From assembly GCA_027922465.2 (NCBI GenBank), contig BQMF02000058.1:868001-932000 (forward strand): a DNA stretch of 64,000 nucleotides, written 5' to 3'. The notes beneath the pieces are model-generated. The model had not been told where the DNA came from. It searched no databases and saw nothing but the letters and a program-made list of their open reading frames with translations. The stretch is from Turritopsis dohrnii (lineage: Eukaryota > Cnidaria > Hydrozoa > Anthoathecata > Oceaniidae). Shown piece after piece: positions 35,701 to 47,700 of the stretch. The position numbers and the translations under genes are program-made. Within the stretch, counting starts at the first letter, position 1; each line of letters starts with the position of its first letter.

Positions 35701-38700
35701 TTAGTTTTATAATCCACGTTGACTTGACTTTGAAAACAGTACATCAACTAAATACAAAGAAACTAACTGATTAAACATTTTGGACAAAAAGCAGCAGTGG
35801 CAGAACGTGGCAGCATATGTTCGGTTTGCCACTAACTCTTGCCTGACTGTCTGAGACGGGTGAACTTTTTTTTGAGCAATCAAAATGTTTAAAAACCGAT
35901 AGGTAAAAAAAGAGTATCATATCAAAACAAAATGTTTTTTTTTTTTTTTTGCTTTTCTTTTAATAAATTAATTTCTTCTTTTAATTGTTAAGCGTTCTGA
36001 TCGAACGTTTTTTATTCTATTTATTCATTTAGCACGTGCCTTTGTTCTCTCCTCTGTGTGAACTTTTTAAGAAGAGAAACCATTTCCTCCTGTTTGATAG
36101 CACCCATGTTAGAGCGCGTAAATTTTTTAAAACAAAAGCTAATAAAAAGTTGAAGTTTTCACTCTCTACGTTTTGAGTGTATTGTTACACTGATAAAAGA
36201 TTGGTTTTACCAGAGGTTGTGACTTCGAATCTGCTTCTGGTTGAACACAAGTTGTACGAGCCGTTTATAAGGAAATTTGACGTTTATTGATACAGTGATA
36301 CAGAGCAAGTGGACATGGGCGGCGAGCGACGCCGCCTTGGCGGCTAGTTTATTATAATTATCTCAAATCTTTGGTGTGTTCAACAACAACAATAACACCA
36401 AAGATTTACTTCATAAACAACACAATGTCGTTTTGCATTTTGCAGGATCAAATAAAGTAACCTACATCGTCCAAATTAAATTTTTAAGCAAGGATAATTT
36501 ACCTCGATAAGTTAGCTTATAGCATAGATACCCCTGCGAACTGAAAAAAAAGTCAGGAAAGATTCAAATTTCCATACTTATTTCCGATGAAACCGACAGA
36601 TTCTGTTCCATTGGATGAACTTCTTTCGATTTCTGCCCGTCCCAAAATCCATAAATCCACATCAGTAGCTGGCTGTAATAAAACTAGCAGTTACAGAGGA
36701 ACGAGATAAAATCGGCAGAAAGCAAAAAATTAAGAGTGTTTTATGGACAGTCAATGCGTGTAACGCACACTTTGCAATCACGTCACACTTTGTAATCCTC
36801 CATACAAAATTTTTCAATTTCACGTTTTTTAAGTAAAATTTTGAAATTTTGCAGGGAAGGTGACGTCAACCTTTACAATCTTCAAACTCTTGATTTTCAA
36901 TTAAGCAAAAGTTTCTTATGAAAACGTTTACACTGAATGTGATCTGCAGTGTGTGAAAATGTTTTCACTCACGCGAAGTCAATTGCACGAATGTAAAACA
37001 ATAATCATGGAGGACACGACTGACCATAAAAATATGACACGACATTAGTGGAAGATGCTTCACCATTACAACTATTTTTACATCAATGTTAAAATGTTTA
37101 AGTACCTGAAGTACGAAAACATTTACACCTACAAAATGAAACGTACAGAAAGGAAACATTAATTCGCTATTTCAAGCAATGTTTTTGGCAAAACATCTCA
37201 ATTGTTTTGGTCGTTACTTCCCCTCAGCGATAAAAAACTGCAAACCCAAAATGGAGAAGAGAACTTGTTGGAAGTGCCAAAAATACCACAGCACCATTTA
37301 AGTAATGAATACCCACAATAAACTATGATGGAACACTGTATGATGTTGATAGTGATAATAGTGAAGAGGATGAGAGCAGTGACGAAGAATTAGAAGTAGC
37401 GTTTTGTGATGATGATTGAGGAAACTTTGAAGTAATTTATTTGTAAGCCGTTTACCTCCTTTTCTATGAAGGGTAGATCATAAAGTACGAGAGGGTGGAT
37501 CATAAAGTACGAGAGGGTGGATCATAAAGTACGAACGAGTAGATCATAAAGTACGACAGGGTTAACAAATTGCTATAAAATGGATTAGAAAGTGAGACGT
37601 AACAAATGTGTACATACCGATATATCACGATTAAATCTGTACTGCCAATTTTCATAATTAACAAATTGCGGTATGACAGTAACACTCCAATTCCAAAAAT
37701 CATGAATTTTACATCCTTCGGGTAAGTTGAATGTCGCCCTTAACAATGAAAAAGCGATGAATTGTTTAAAAGCATTAACAGCAACATGAACTAGCAAAAA
37801 CAACCAGCGTTGAGAAAATATAATTACTTGAGGTGAGCATTGGCCAAGTTTATTTCCGTTACATCTTCAGGAAACAGTAATACACTGAAGAACAGCAGTA
37901 ACATGCAAGCTAGAACCTTCCTAAAATTACATACCGAACGATGTGAAAGCTCGCTAGATTGAATCAAATTGATGTTTAGGAGAAGTTAAACATACATCAG
38001 CGTTTTCTTGAATAGTTCTTTCTTCTCTAGTCTTAATTTCTTCTTGTAAGTTTCATTTGACTTCAAGGGCTGTGCATAACGAATAAATCTTGCTCTGTGT
38101 CTTACACTGATACCCTATGCCAGAATAGGTTCTCAAATAATTGCCTATGATTTGATAGTGTGAACTCAGGCATAAAATTTATAACGCACTCACTTTTCTA
38201 CCAAACAAAGCGCGATTCTCAATTCGCTTCTCCAAAATATGAAAGAGGCATGCATAACTTTTTCCAAAAAGTGAAGTAGCGGTCGTGAAATATGAACCAG
38301 TAATAGCCTTGAAGGAAATAGTAATTTAGGTGCTCCACAATGTATTACATTGTAAATCTGACTGTTTCAACTTACCACAAATACATTTACAAAGAAGATA
38401 TCCAAGAACAAGCATATCAGGATCAACTGAAGCCAAGCAATTGACAGATCCTCAGGAAGGCTGAATAGGAAACGCAGTTCGATGTTATCACTTGGTACAG
38501 GCAAATGAAGCTTCAACAAACGGTGGTAATCGCTTACTATTGTGCTTTCCACATTGAAAATAAGCAACCAAACAGTATGATGCAAAACGATATGACCAGC
38601 CCCACAGCACGAAAATATTGAGGGAAACTGAACACTTTCGGCACTAAAAAATTGTAAGGGTGAAATTAATGATGTGATATTTCATACATCAATGGCATGC

Positions 38701-41700
38701 AACAAAAACTGTTCTGTTTGCTACCATACAGTTTTAAAGGAGTAAATGGAGCCTTTCCATACCGTTTTTTATCTCTTGTTTTTGAAGAGACAGAGCCGAA
38801 ATACTAATCTACAAGATAACAAAAAAAAAAATGTAACATCACAAAAAAATCTTCTGAACATAACTAAATTTTTTCAATGATTTTCACTGATTGAAGAAGA
38901 TGGAAATTTGAGGAGTCTTACTTGATCCTCCATAAAATGTTTGTAATACAAAGCTCCAAGATAGTTCATTTCAAAAGCTGAAGAGTCATTAACTAGAAAG
39001 GAATAATTTATGCAAGTCATTTTTGTGGTATGGGTACAGGGGTTTTCTAAAACTAGAAAACACAAATGCATTAGTAGGTTTTGACTACTCAATATACGAT
39101 ATTACTCCGAATCACACTTCACAGAATTGATGATTAGAGAATGATTAGAAAAAATTCTTGCCCTTGATCCTGGTAAGTCGACCAGTGGTTCTATCTCTAC
39201 TAAAACGACTGTCTCTACGACTGTGTGCTATTTAGTGTGCTGATGTTTTAACTTCAATCTTTAATGGTTGGGTTATTAACAGGTCAATTTTCCCTGATGA
39301 ACTAAAACTAGCCGATATCCCCAGTCCATAAGAAAAATAGCACCACCAATAAGGCAAATTTTAGACCCATTAGTCTCCTACCTGTAGTCTCAAAAGTATT
39401 TGAAAAAATTATTGCGAAACAAACCTTTCATCAATATATGGTTATCTAAATTATGTAGTCTTCCAGCACCCAACATTCTATCATTAACATGATTCGCAAA
39501 TGACAATCTTTTCTTAATACTTCTGGGATTATAGGAGTGGTACTAATTGATCTTTCTAAGGCTTTTGACTGTCTTCCCCATGACCTCTAAATTGGAAAAC
39601 TTGCAGCTTATGGATTTGGGACTGTAACACTCAATCTCTTTCGCAGTTATTTGAGTAATCGAAAACATCGGGTACATTTTGGTTCATCATTAAGTGATTT
39701 ACTTGAGATTTTGCTAGGAGTTCCACAAGGATCTGTGTTTGGGCCTATAGTTTTTAGCATCTTTTATTAATGTTTAATTTAACTTTGCCAATGGTAATAC
39801 TCTATATGCTTGCGGTTTAGATATCGTTGATATCAGTTGTCAAATTAATAACGACCTCGTTTCAGTGATAGACTGGTTCTCAAACAAAATAAAGGCTTTG
39901 ATGAGGATAAGATGCTACCTTACAAAATCAGGCAGATCACTTGTATAAGACATACATTATGTCACCTGCAACATTTGAGGAGCTTTAATTGTCATCTAAT
40001 TGCATCACAGTTCACACTAAAAAGCTACTGATTATTGAAATTTTTAAATCACTGAATCACCTAAACCCAGAGTGTATGTGGGATTCGTTTGTTTTGAAAC
40101 CTTATACCTATGGTGTTAGACAAAGACTATCTTTTATCATTCTACGAGATCAAACTACCTGTGCAATAAATTTCTTTGATTTTCGTGCAGCACTAGCCTG
40201 GAATTACCTTCCATCAAATTTAAAACAAGAAAAGTCCTTGTCCAGCTTTAAGTGTAAGCTTAATACTAAAGATCTATTGCAAATGCAGATATTGCAATTA
40301 ATATTTATCTATATTTTTATCTTGTTTATGTTTTTCATTATTGATGTTAGAATTTATAAGGCTTTGGTACTATTTTTAACAATCCAACCTTAAATAAAGA
40401 ATAATTCAAATTTAAAACGATCTTGTCGAAATTACTTGATTCTGTATTTGATTGGTAAATGTCAATCTGGCTTTTCTTCACTATCTTCTTCTTCACTTTC
40501 TTCTGTTTGTGTCCTTTCCATTCACTCTGCTAAAAACAGGTAAATCCAAACAAACAAATGAAAACTTCTTAAATGTTGAGACCTCAAAACAAACAGCATA
40601 ACAAGAATTACATTGAAATATTTATTTATAAATGAATAAATATGTATAATAATACACTTACAAGTGCACTGTTGCGAAAAAAACTTGTCAGCAAAAAATA
40701 GATTGGATAGTGTGAAAGAACTGTTATAAAACCAAGAAGGAAGGGTTGACCAGAGGTGATGTGCAACAGACTAACTAAGGACTTGTTCTAAAAGTAAACT
40801 AATGAATTAAAATCGATACAAGAAAAGCTTACGAAAGAAGTCAATAAGAATAGACCACATGATTTAAACGCACCTTTTGTATAAAATCTTTAAAAAATAT
40901 CAAAGTTGACACGACATAGAACACAACTGACACCATAATGCAGCATAGCCTCTATTATAAAACATACCAGCATTTAATCCACAAAATCCTCAGAAATCCT
41001 TTCTTTTTAAGTGAAGAAAAAATTAATGATCACCTCAAACTTTGAAAATGGAGTTCTTAAAGGTCCAACAAATACTGACAAGCACAAATGTTGGTCCAAA
41101 AGTTTTTCACAAATTATCTGAAATTATACATAACAGGAACTTAACAATTTCCACTAACGAAATCTGTATTGATTATCAAACAAAGCAGATCACCACTTAC
41201 TTGAAAATTAGAAAGGCATGTTTCATTAGTTGTAATTAAACGACAGGTAACATTATGAATGCCTTTTGTCAATGATAACCAGTTATGAAATGGAAAGTAA
41301 CTAAAAAAAATCATCCCATCATAATCCAACACTGAAACAACAACAAAAGGTATAAGCAATGAGGCTTGTAATAATATATCTATCATGAAAACTCTACCAT
41401 GCATTAGCAGGCCAGTCATCAGAAAGATCAATATCTAAAAGTTGTTTGGAAGTGGACAATGTTCACCACTATACCTGATCTTTCCGGCCATGACATCGTT
41501 AACAACAACTTGTTTGATATACCAATCAGGAGATGAACCTTCATTGTTATGCCAAAGATTTAAGTGTGTCAAGTCACCAAGGTGATGAGGACAGCTGTGT
41601 AATAATATGTCAGATTACTTGAGATCGAGAAGCACTAAAAACAGCCTGATTGATTTATTTACATACTTGATAAGCACCATGTCTGTGCATGACCTTTGAA

Positions 41701-44700
41701 ACATTTGTTTATCTCCATACGTCAGTTCCATTTTTTCCGAATGCCCTTTTGTGCCATGTAATATGGCACAAATCTAAATTGAAACACCTTCCTCCATTAA
41801 AGCTCTAACAAATATAAGAACAATTGCAAGAAAGATCACAATGGTTTTTCCATGAGGTTGGAGTGATATGAAATTTGTTAAAAGATATTAGGTCTTGTAA
41901 AGATGAAACAGCAGAAACATATGAGGGTTAGTAAGTTTAGTGATACCTTGGAAAAATATTATCGGAGTGCAGATGAAACTTGATCATCCAGTTTGAATTT
42001 CAACATCAGTGACATTATAACATAGACTAATATTCATAAAAACACATGAAAGGGCCGGTCAGAAATATATGCAATCTTAAACATAGAAATAAAAAAACTG
42101 GAGGGTTCCAAAAACTTACCCGAGAACTTGTCCCAGCTCCGTACATATGACCAGTTTCAACAAGTATGCTATACCTAAAATGTTGGTGAAAAAAAAAACA
42201 GTACTGAATACAATTGAGATAATAGTTCAAATTTTAAGTCATGGAAACATACTTGTAATTATCACATGGGTGATTTTCAGCAAGTGCAATTGCAGTTTGT
42301 CGAAAACAATTTTCGTGTTTCCAAAACAACAAAGCCAAAAACATACAAACCACTAAACAACCACTCAGGAAATAAATGGGCAATATGGCCCCATAAATTC
42401 TAAAAAGCATTAATATGAGACTTAAGTCAAGGTCAAAAATTCATTTCATTACAACTCTATGTTATTAACTCAACAGAGCAGTATAGATATAATGAGTTCA
42501 GTTTTTCTGGAATATCAACCACTAGATTTACATTTGTTCTAAGTTGAGCTCTTCAGTGGTATATGGAATGTCTTCAATATAACCTGAAACCATCAAGGGC
42601 TTTGAACATCTAGAAGGATAAAAAAAATATGAAAGTTATTATCAAAACTGATGTCAACTAAAAGATCTTTATACATTGTTTCAATTAAAAAAAATCACAA
42701 AAAACTTTTCACCTGCATGTAATCGAATCTTCTTCACTTTTATTGGTTGGAACACAAAATCTATTTATCCCGGGGATGTCATCAGTCATGACCCAAGTTT
42801 GACAGGTCACTTTAGAAATGCTAATTGAATAGTTGAACCAAGGTTCATCTACAACCTGCAATGTTTCACAAGCAATTTCAAACCAATTAACTGGAAGCAA
42901 AGAAGAAGCTGTAAAAAATGACATACCTTCGAAAATGAAGCTTTTATTTCAAGTCTAACATTAAATAGCTGTTTTCCTGTGTAGAAGACAAATCAATCAA
43001 CAATTATTTAGCAAAAGCTTTTGATTGTTAAAATTGAAAATTAATTTTTCAATTAAAAAACAAAAACAACAACAACAACAAAACAAGAAGATAATCAGAG
43101 AGTGCTCAGTACCTGGTATCTGATGAGTGATAGAGCAAAAATCTCCTCTGCAGTCAAGAGGATAGTTCATGCTGAAGCCACTTTCATTTCTTGGGTGAAG
43201 TCAACATAAAATGAATCACAAAATGAAACTAGATACATACACTTCAGTTCTGCAACATGGAAAACTCATGCAATTCAGCCATTGTGACCTTAAATCGAAA
43301 ACATCGCAACAAATTGCTAACAAAACATACTAAGCTAATACCGACAATAAGACCAGACAATAAGCTAACAAGACCAGTTAAAGACCTTAAAGGGGCACTA
43401 AACTCAAACAATGAAAATTTTTTAATATCATTTGGAAGAATTTCAAAAATGATGAAAGTCAGCTTTTGAATTTTTAAAAAATCTTTTTTCATTCCCAAGA
43501 TATTCCCATTTATAGTTTTTCTTCAATACTTGATCTCCATGGCAATGTGACATCACAATGTTCAAGAAGAAATTGCTGACATATGGAAATACAGTAGACT
43601 CCCGGTTATTCGAAGCTCCAAGGGGGATAAGAATTTACTTCGAATAACCGGGAGTTCGAATAACTGAAAAATTCGTTTTCCCGCCAGATTTTCAACTTAA
43701 CCTTAATGGGATGGACTTTTCTGAAGTAATTGAGGCATTGTGGTTCAGTTGAGCGTAATAAACACAAAGAATTTTTACTTTTTGAAGAAAGAATAAATTT
43801 GAACAAATTGTTAACAGGTTTTAAAATATGAAAGTTATAAAGAAAATGTATCTAGTAAATACAAGGAGTTCAACTCTTAAAAAAATCTTTAATGCTACAT
43901 TGTTTTTTTACTATCGATGTAGTGTTTTTGACATTTACGTGTTATCATGTTTAACTGCTTTCTGATTTCAAGACCATTCTCGTCAAACAAAGACCATCTT
44001 TCCAACAATTGTAAGGCCTCTTCCAACTCTGACTGCTTTGGCTTCTTCGGGGGGATGTCATGTGCCTCAATTTCATCATCATCGTCATCTTCGAGATTCG
44101 GCTCGTTTTGATCTTTGTCCTCATTAAGTACGATTTCCACGATTTCCTCATCAGTCAATTCAATTGATTTACTCGTGCATACCTCAAAATCAATATCCAC
44201 AAAATCATCTGCGTTCAAGATGTCGCCGTCAACTTCTCTTTTTTTCAACTCGCTTATGCTGTCAGAAAGAGATTTAAATGGGTCATCAGCATCATTGAGA
44301 CTCGTGATCTGTGCTTCTTTTGAGATGCCTGCCTTCTTAAAGCAGTTTTCAACGGTGTCTTTTGAAACAGCGTCCCATGATTTGACCAAGATTTGCATCC
44401 CTTCAAGAATGTTAATTTTAGGGACCTCTTTACCGCCGTCAATGAACTTTATTTGACGTTTCACAAGATTTGACCGGTAATATGCCTTCAATGCTCGGAT
44501 TACACCTTGATCCATGGGCTGGGTCTTAGACGTTGTATTTGGTGGTAGAAAAACTAATTCTACTGCTTTAAGACCAGTGACTTCTGGATGAGCTGGGCAA
44601 TTGTCAATTATCAAGACAATCTTTCGACCCGCAGTTTCAAATTTAGCATCGAGTTTTTTCACATAATCGGTAAAGATTTCAGAATCCATCCAGGCCTTCT

Positions 44701-47700
44701 TTTCAGCTTTGTACTGACAGGGAAGACTTTTGACTCCTTTGAAACAGCGCGGTGTAACCGATTTTCCGATAACGAACATGGGCAACTTTTCACCTAGGGC
44801 ATTTCCTGCTGCAAGTCCTGTTAAACGAACTTTGCTGAACTTTCCACCAGCACATCTTTCACCTTTGGCATGATAGGTATTTGTTGGAAGCATCTGGTAG
44901 AACAAGCTGAATTCATCAGCATTGAAAATGTCTTGTAAATCATAGCGTGACAAAATGGTTGGCAGGTGTGTTTCTTCCCAGCTTGCTGTCATCTCTGGTG
45001 TACAAGACTTTTCCTCTCCAGAAATAATTCTGTAAATGATGTTTTGTCTGTGCTTCCATCTGTCTAGCCAGCCTTCTGAAGCTTTAAAATCAGGTTCGTT
45101 GAATTGCTTTGCAAAATCCAATGCTTTTTCTCGAATGATTTGACCACTAATCGGCACAGTTCTTTCACGAGCGTTAACAAACCACTTGTAAACTGCTTTA
45201 TCAATGTTATCGTATTTTCCGGAAGAAAGCTTTTGTCTTTTAGCTCCATACTGACCTGATTCATACTTGGTAAAAATGTCACTTTTATTCTTAACCCAGT
45301 ATGAAAGTGTGTTAGGTGGGACACAATACTTTTTAGCAATAGACTTTTTAGTTGTTCCTTCTTTTTCAAGCTCTTTCAAAGCAAGATATTTTTCTTTGAT
45401 CGTCAGAACAGCTTTCTTCCTTGACGTTGTCTGAGTGGTTGCCATCTTTGATGTGGATTTGAAGAGCCTTTAAAAAGTTTGTTTACATCCACCCACTTGT
45501 TTTTTAATCGAGCTTTCGAAACGTTCGAAAATTAGATGAAACGTTCCAAAATCAAAGGAAACGTTCGAATTTTGAATGATCCTTTTAAAACGTTCGAATG
45601 TTATAAAACGAAACGAAACAACACAACAACAAAGCAGTCACACCACAATTAGGACGAAGAAGTGAAAATTACAATGGATCTTGTTTCAATGATAATCAAC
45701 GAAACACAGCCGATAGAAATCATTCTTATCAAGTATTATGAGAGTAACTCAACCGTTATGGAATATCATGAGTATCAAAAGAAATGGAACGCTGTTATTG
45801 GTGAAGTCCTAGAAGCTAAAATGGAACCAACAAACGACATAGACAAATATGCAGTGGCGGTCTGCAAAAAAGGAGATATTGTTGGTCATTTGCCTAAAGG
45901 AAAAACAGGAAAATTTGCCAAAACGATATTTTACTTTCTGAAGTCAGAGATGTTGTGTACTTGCAAAGTAAAAGTGACAGGGAAAAGAACTAACTTTGGA
46001 GATGATAAGGGATTGAGGATCCCCTGTTTGCTTCAATTCTCTGGACCGAAGGAGAATATTGAACTTTTGAAGAAATTGCTTGAAGAGTGCAAATAGCCAT
46101 GAATATTGAAACCTGATTTTTTGAAGAAAAAAAGTGTTTTAATCGCAGAAAATCAATGTTCTCACTCGACGATCTCCCAATAAGAAAAATTCGAATAACT
46201 GAGGGTGACTTAGCCTATAATTGGCCCCAAGGGGAATAGAAATCACTTCGAATAACCGAATTATTCGAATAACTGAAGTTCGAATAACCGAGAGTGTTTT
46301 TGCCTGAGTTGGGTAAGCAGATCCAAGGGGAACGCCATCTCACTTCGAATAACCGAATTATTCGAATAAGTGCAGGTTCGAATAACCGGGAGTCTACTGT
46401 AACTCAAGAAATATTACTGATGCACTGCTTAAATTTTGTATGTATGGTGACAAACACCTACAGGTATCAAGTCACTAAAAATAATCGTTGCCATAGTTAC
46501 CCTGACTTGTTACCAGGTCTCTTCTGTTTTTTGCTGACAAAGCTACAAATGGAGATCTACTCAGGTAAGGGAAAGGAAATTTTAGAAAATGGGACAGTTT
46601 TCACTAGACGCAAGTTAAAGTGAAATTCACCATAGTAATAGTGTTGGATGCTGATATATAGCTTTGTCAGCAAAAATTAACAGAGAGCTGGAACCAAGTC
46701 GGGGTAACAGTGGCAAAAAATTTCTTTGCTGTTTTCACAACTGCAGTTATTTACCACTCTACATGCAATGTTCTAGCAATAAATCATTAAAACATTCTGA
46801 CTTATTCTCATATTTGTATGTCAGTAATATCTACTAGAATGTTGTGATGTCACATTGCCATGGAGATCATGTTTTGGAAAAAAACTTTAAACGGCAATAT
46901 CTCAAGAATGAAATTTAAAAACTGACTTTCATCATTTTTAAAGCTGTTTCAAATAGGGCAAGAAAATGAACTTGTGATTTTTGATCAGCATGCAGTAGCA
47001 GCTGATCTTTCATCAGCGTTTGTCCTTCCGTCTGTTATTCCAGAATTTTTGTCCACAGTTCTAGCCTGGATTCCACATTGCACTGGAGTAAAGACTTTTA
47101 CTCGTTCTACATTGAACTTCGGCATAGTTAGGTAGATAAGAATAAAGGCTAGTCTTCAGTGAATATAACAACAGTGTTACAGTGATTGGTAATTAATTTC
47201 TTGGAACAGTAAAGGATTGAAGCTGTAGTATTAGAGCAAAGGCGAAATTTTATCAGCCAGGCTGAAGACTCATACCTACTGACACTGAAAACACATGATG
47301 CACAATAGCCATATGAAAGGAGCCCTTTACTTTATGTGGAGAAAAGTCAGTTATGTTAATTCAAAGAGTAATATATATAACAAAAACTGCAAGTAAAAAC
47401 GTGGTGTTGTATATATACAACAAGAAGTTCAGAAAACCAATTACGTAATTTTTTAATTACACAGGACTGAGACGAATGATAATAACAATTGAGTGTGCTT
47501 CCTAGATAGAATTTACTATGAATGAAGTCCATGATCACATATATGAACTGTTTTGTTACTGTATTTATGCATGATATTTTATTTCTTAAAAATTAATATA
47601 CCATTAATTTTTCTAATTATGAACAACCTTTCTTATTACAAGCTTAAATCAAAATACATTCCACCATAACATTCTGTAAATTAAAAACTATACAATTCCT

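Larger units (their letters stand above)
33990..36585. repeat. Direct duplication of about 650 bp, second arm split by Helitrons
   Basis: Arm A about 33990-34622; arm B about 34645-35048 plus 36347-36580. Landmarks such as CGGATCGGGGAGTTCTTTCA occur at 34042 and 34702. The arms differ by scattered substitutions. The duplicated unit runs from the end of exon 36578-36672, through the intron, into the start of exon 33444-33554. Confidence 0.9.
43592..46399 (-). mobile_element. Pogo/Tigger-type DNA transposon, 2.8 kb, apparently intact
   Basis: Perfect 22-23-bp inverted ends (CAGTAGACTCCCGGTTATTC at the left, complement at the right) are flanked by TA at 43590-43591 and 46400-46401, the target duplication of the Tc1/mariner/pogo superfamily. 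Inside the ends lie further copies of CGAATAACCG that can fold each end into a hairpin. It carries an uninterrupted transposase on the minus strand and a divergent HIRAN-domain frame on the plus strand. Intact frames and matching ends suggest a recent insertion. Confidence 0.95.
43438..46960. repeat. Foldback arms surrounding the Tigger element
   Basis: About 43438-43562 (AATGATGAAAGTCAGC, then GATCTCCATGGCAATGTGAC) is inverted at about 46838-46960. A second inverted pair lies at about 46490-46735 (TTGCCATAGTTACC with GGTAACAGTGGCAA; TTTGCTGACAAAGCTA with TAGCTTTGTCAGCAAA). The Tigger copy is nested in this older palindromic element. Confidence 0.7.

Noticed and set aside
39989..40393. 134-residue host protein
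   Set aside because: It is the C-terminal tail of a broken reverse transcriptase relic.
43895..45445. Host CENP-B-like or domesticated transposase gene
   Set aside because: It has intact inverted ends, TA duplications and a catalytic triad, so it is a transposon's own gene.
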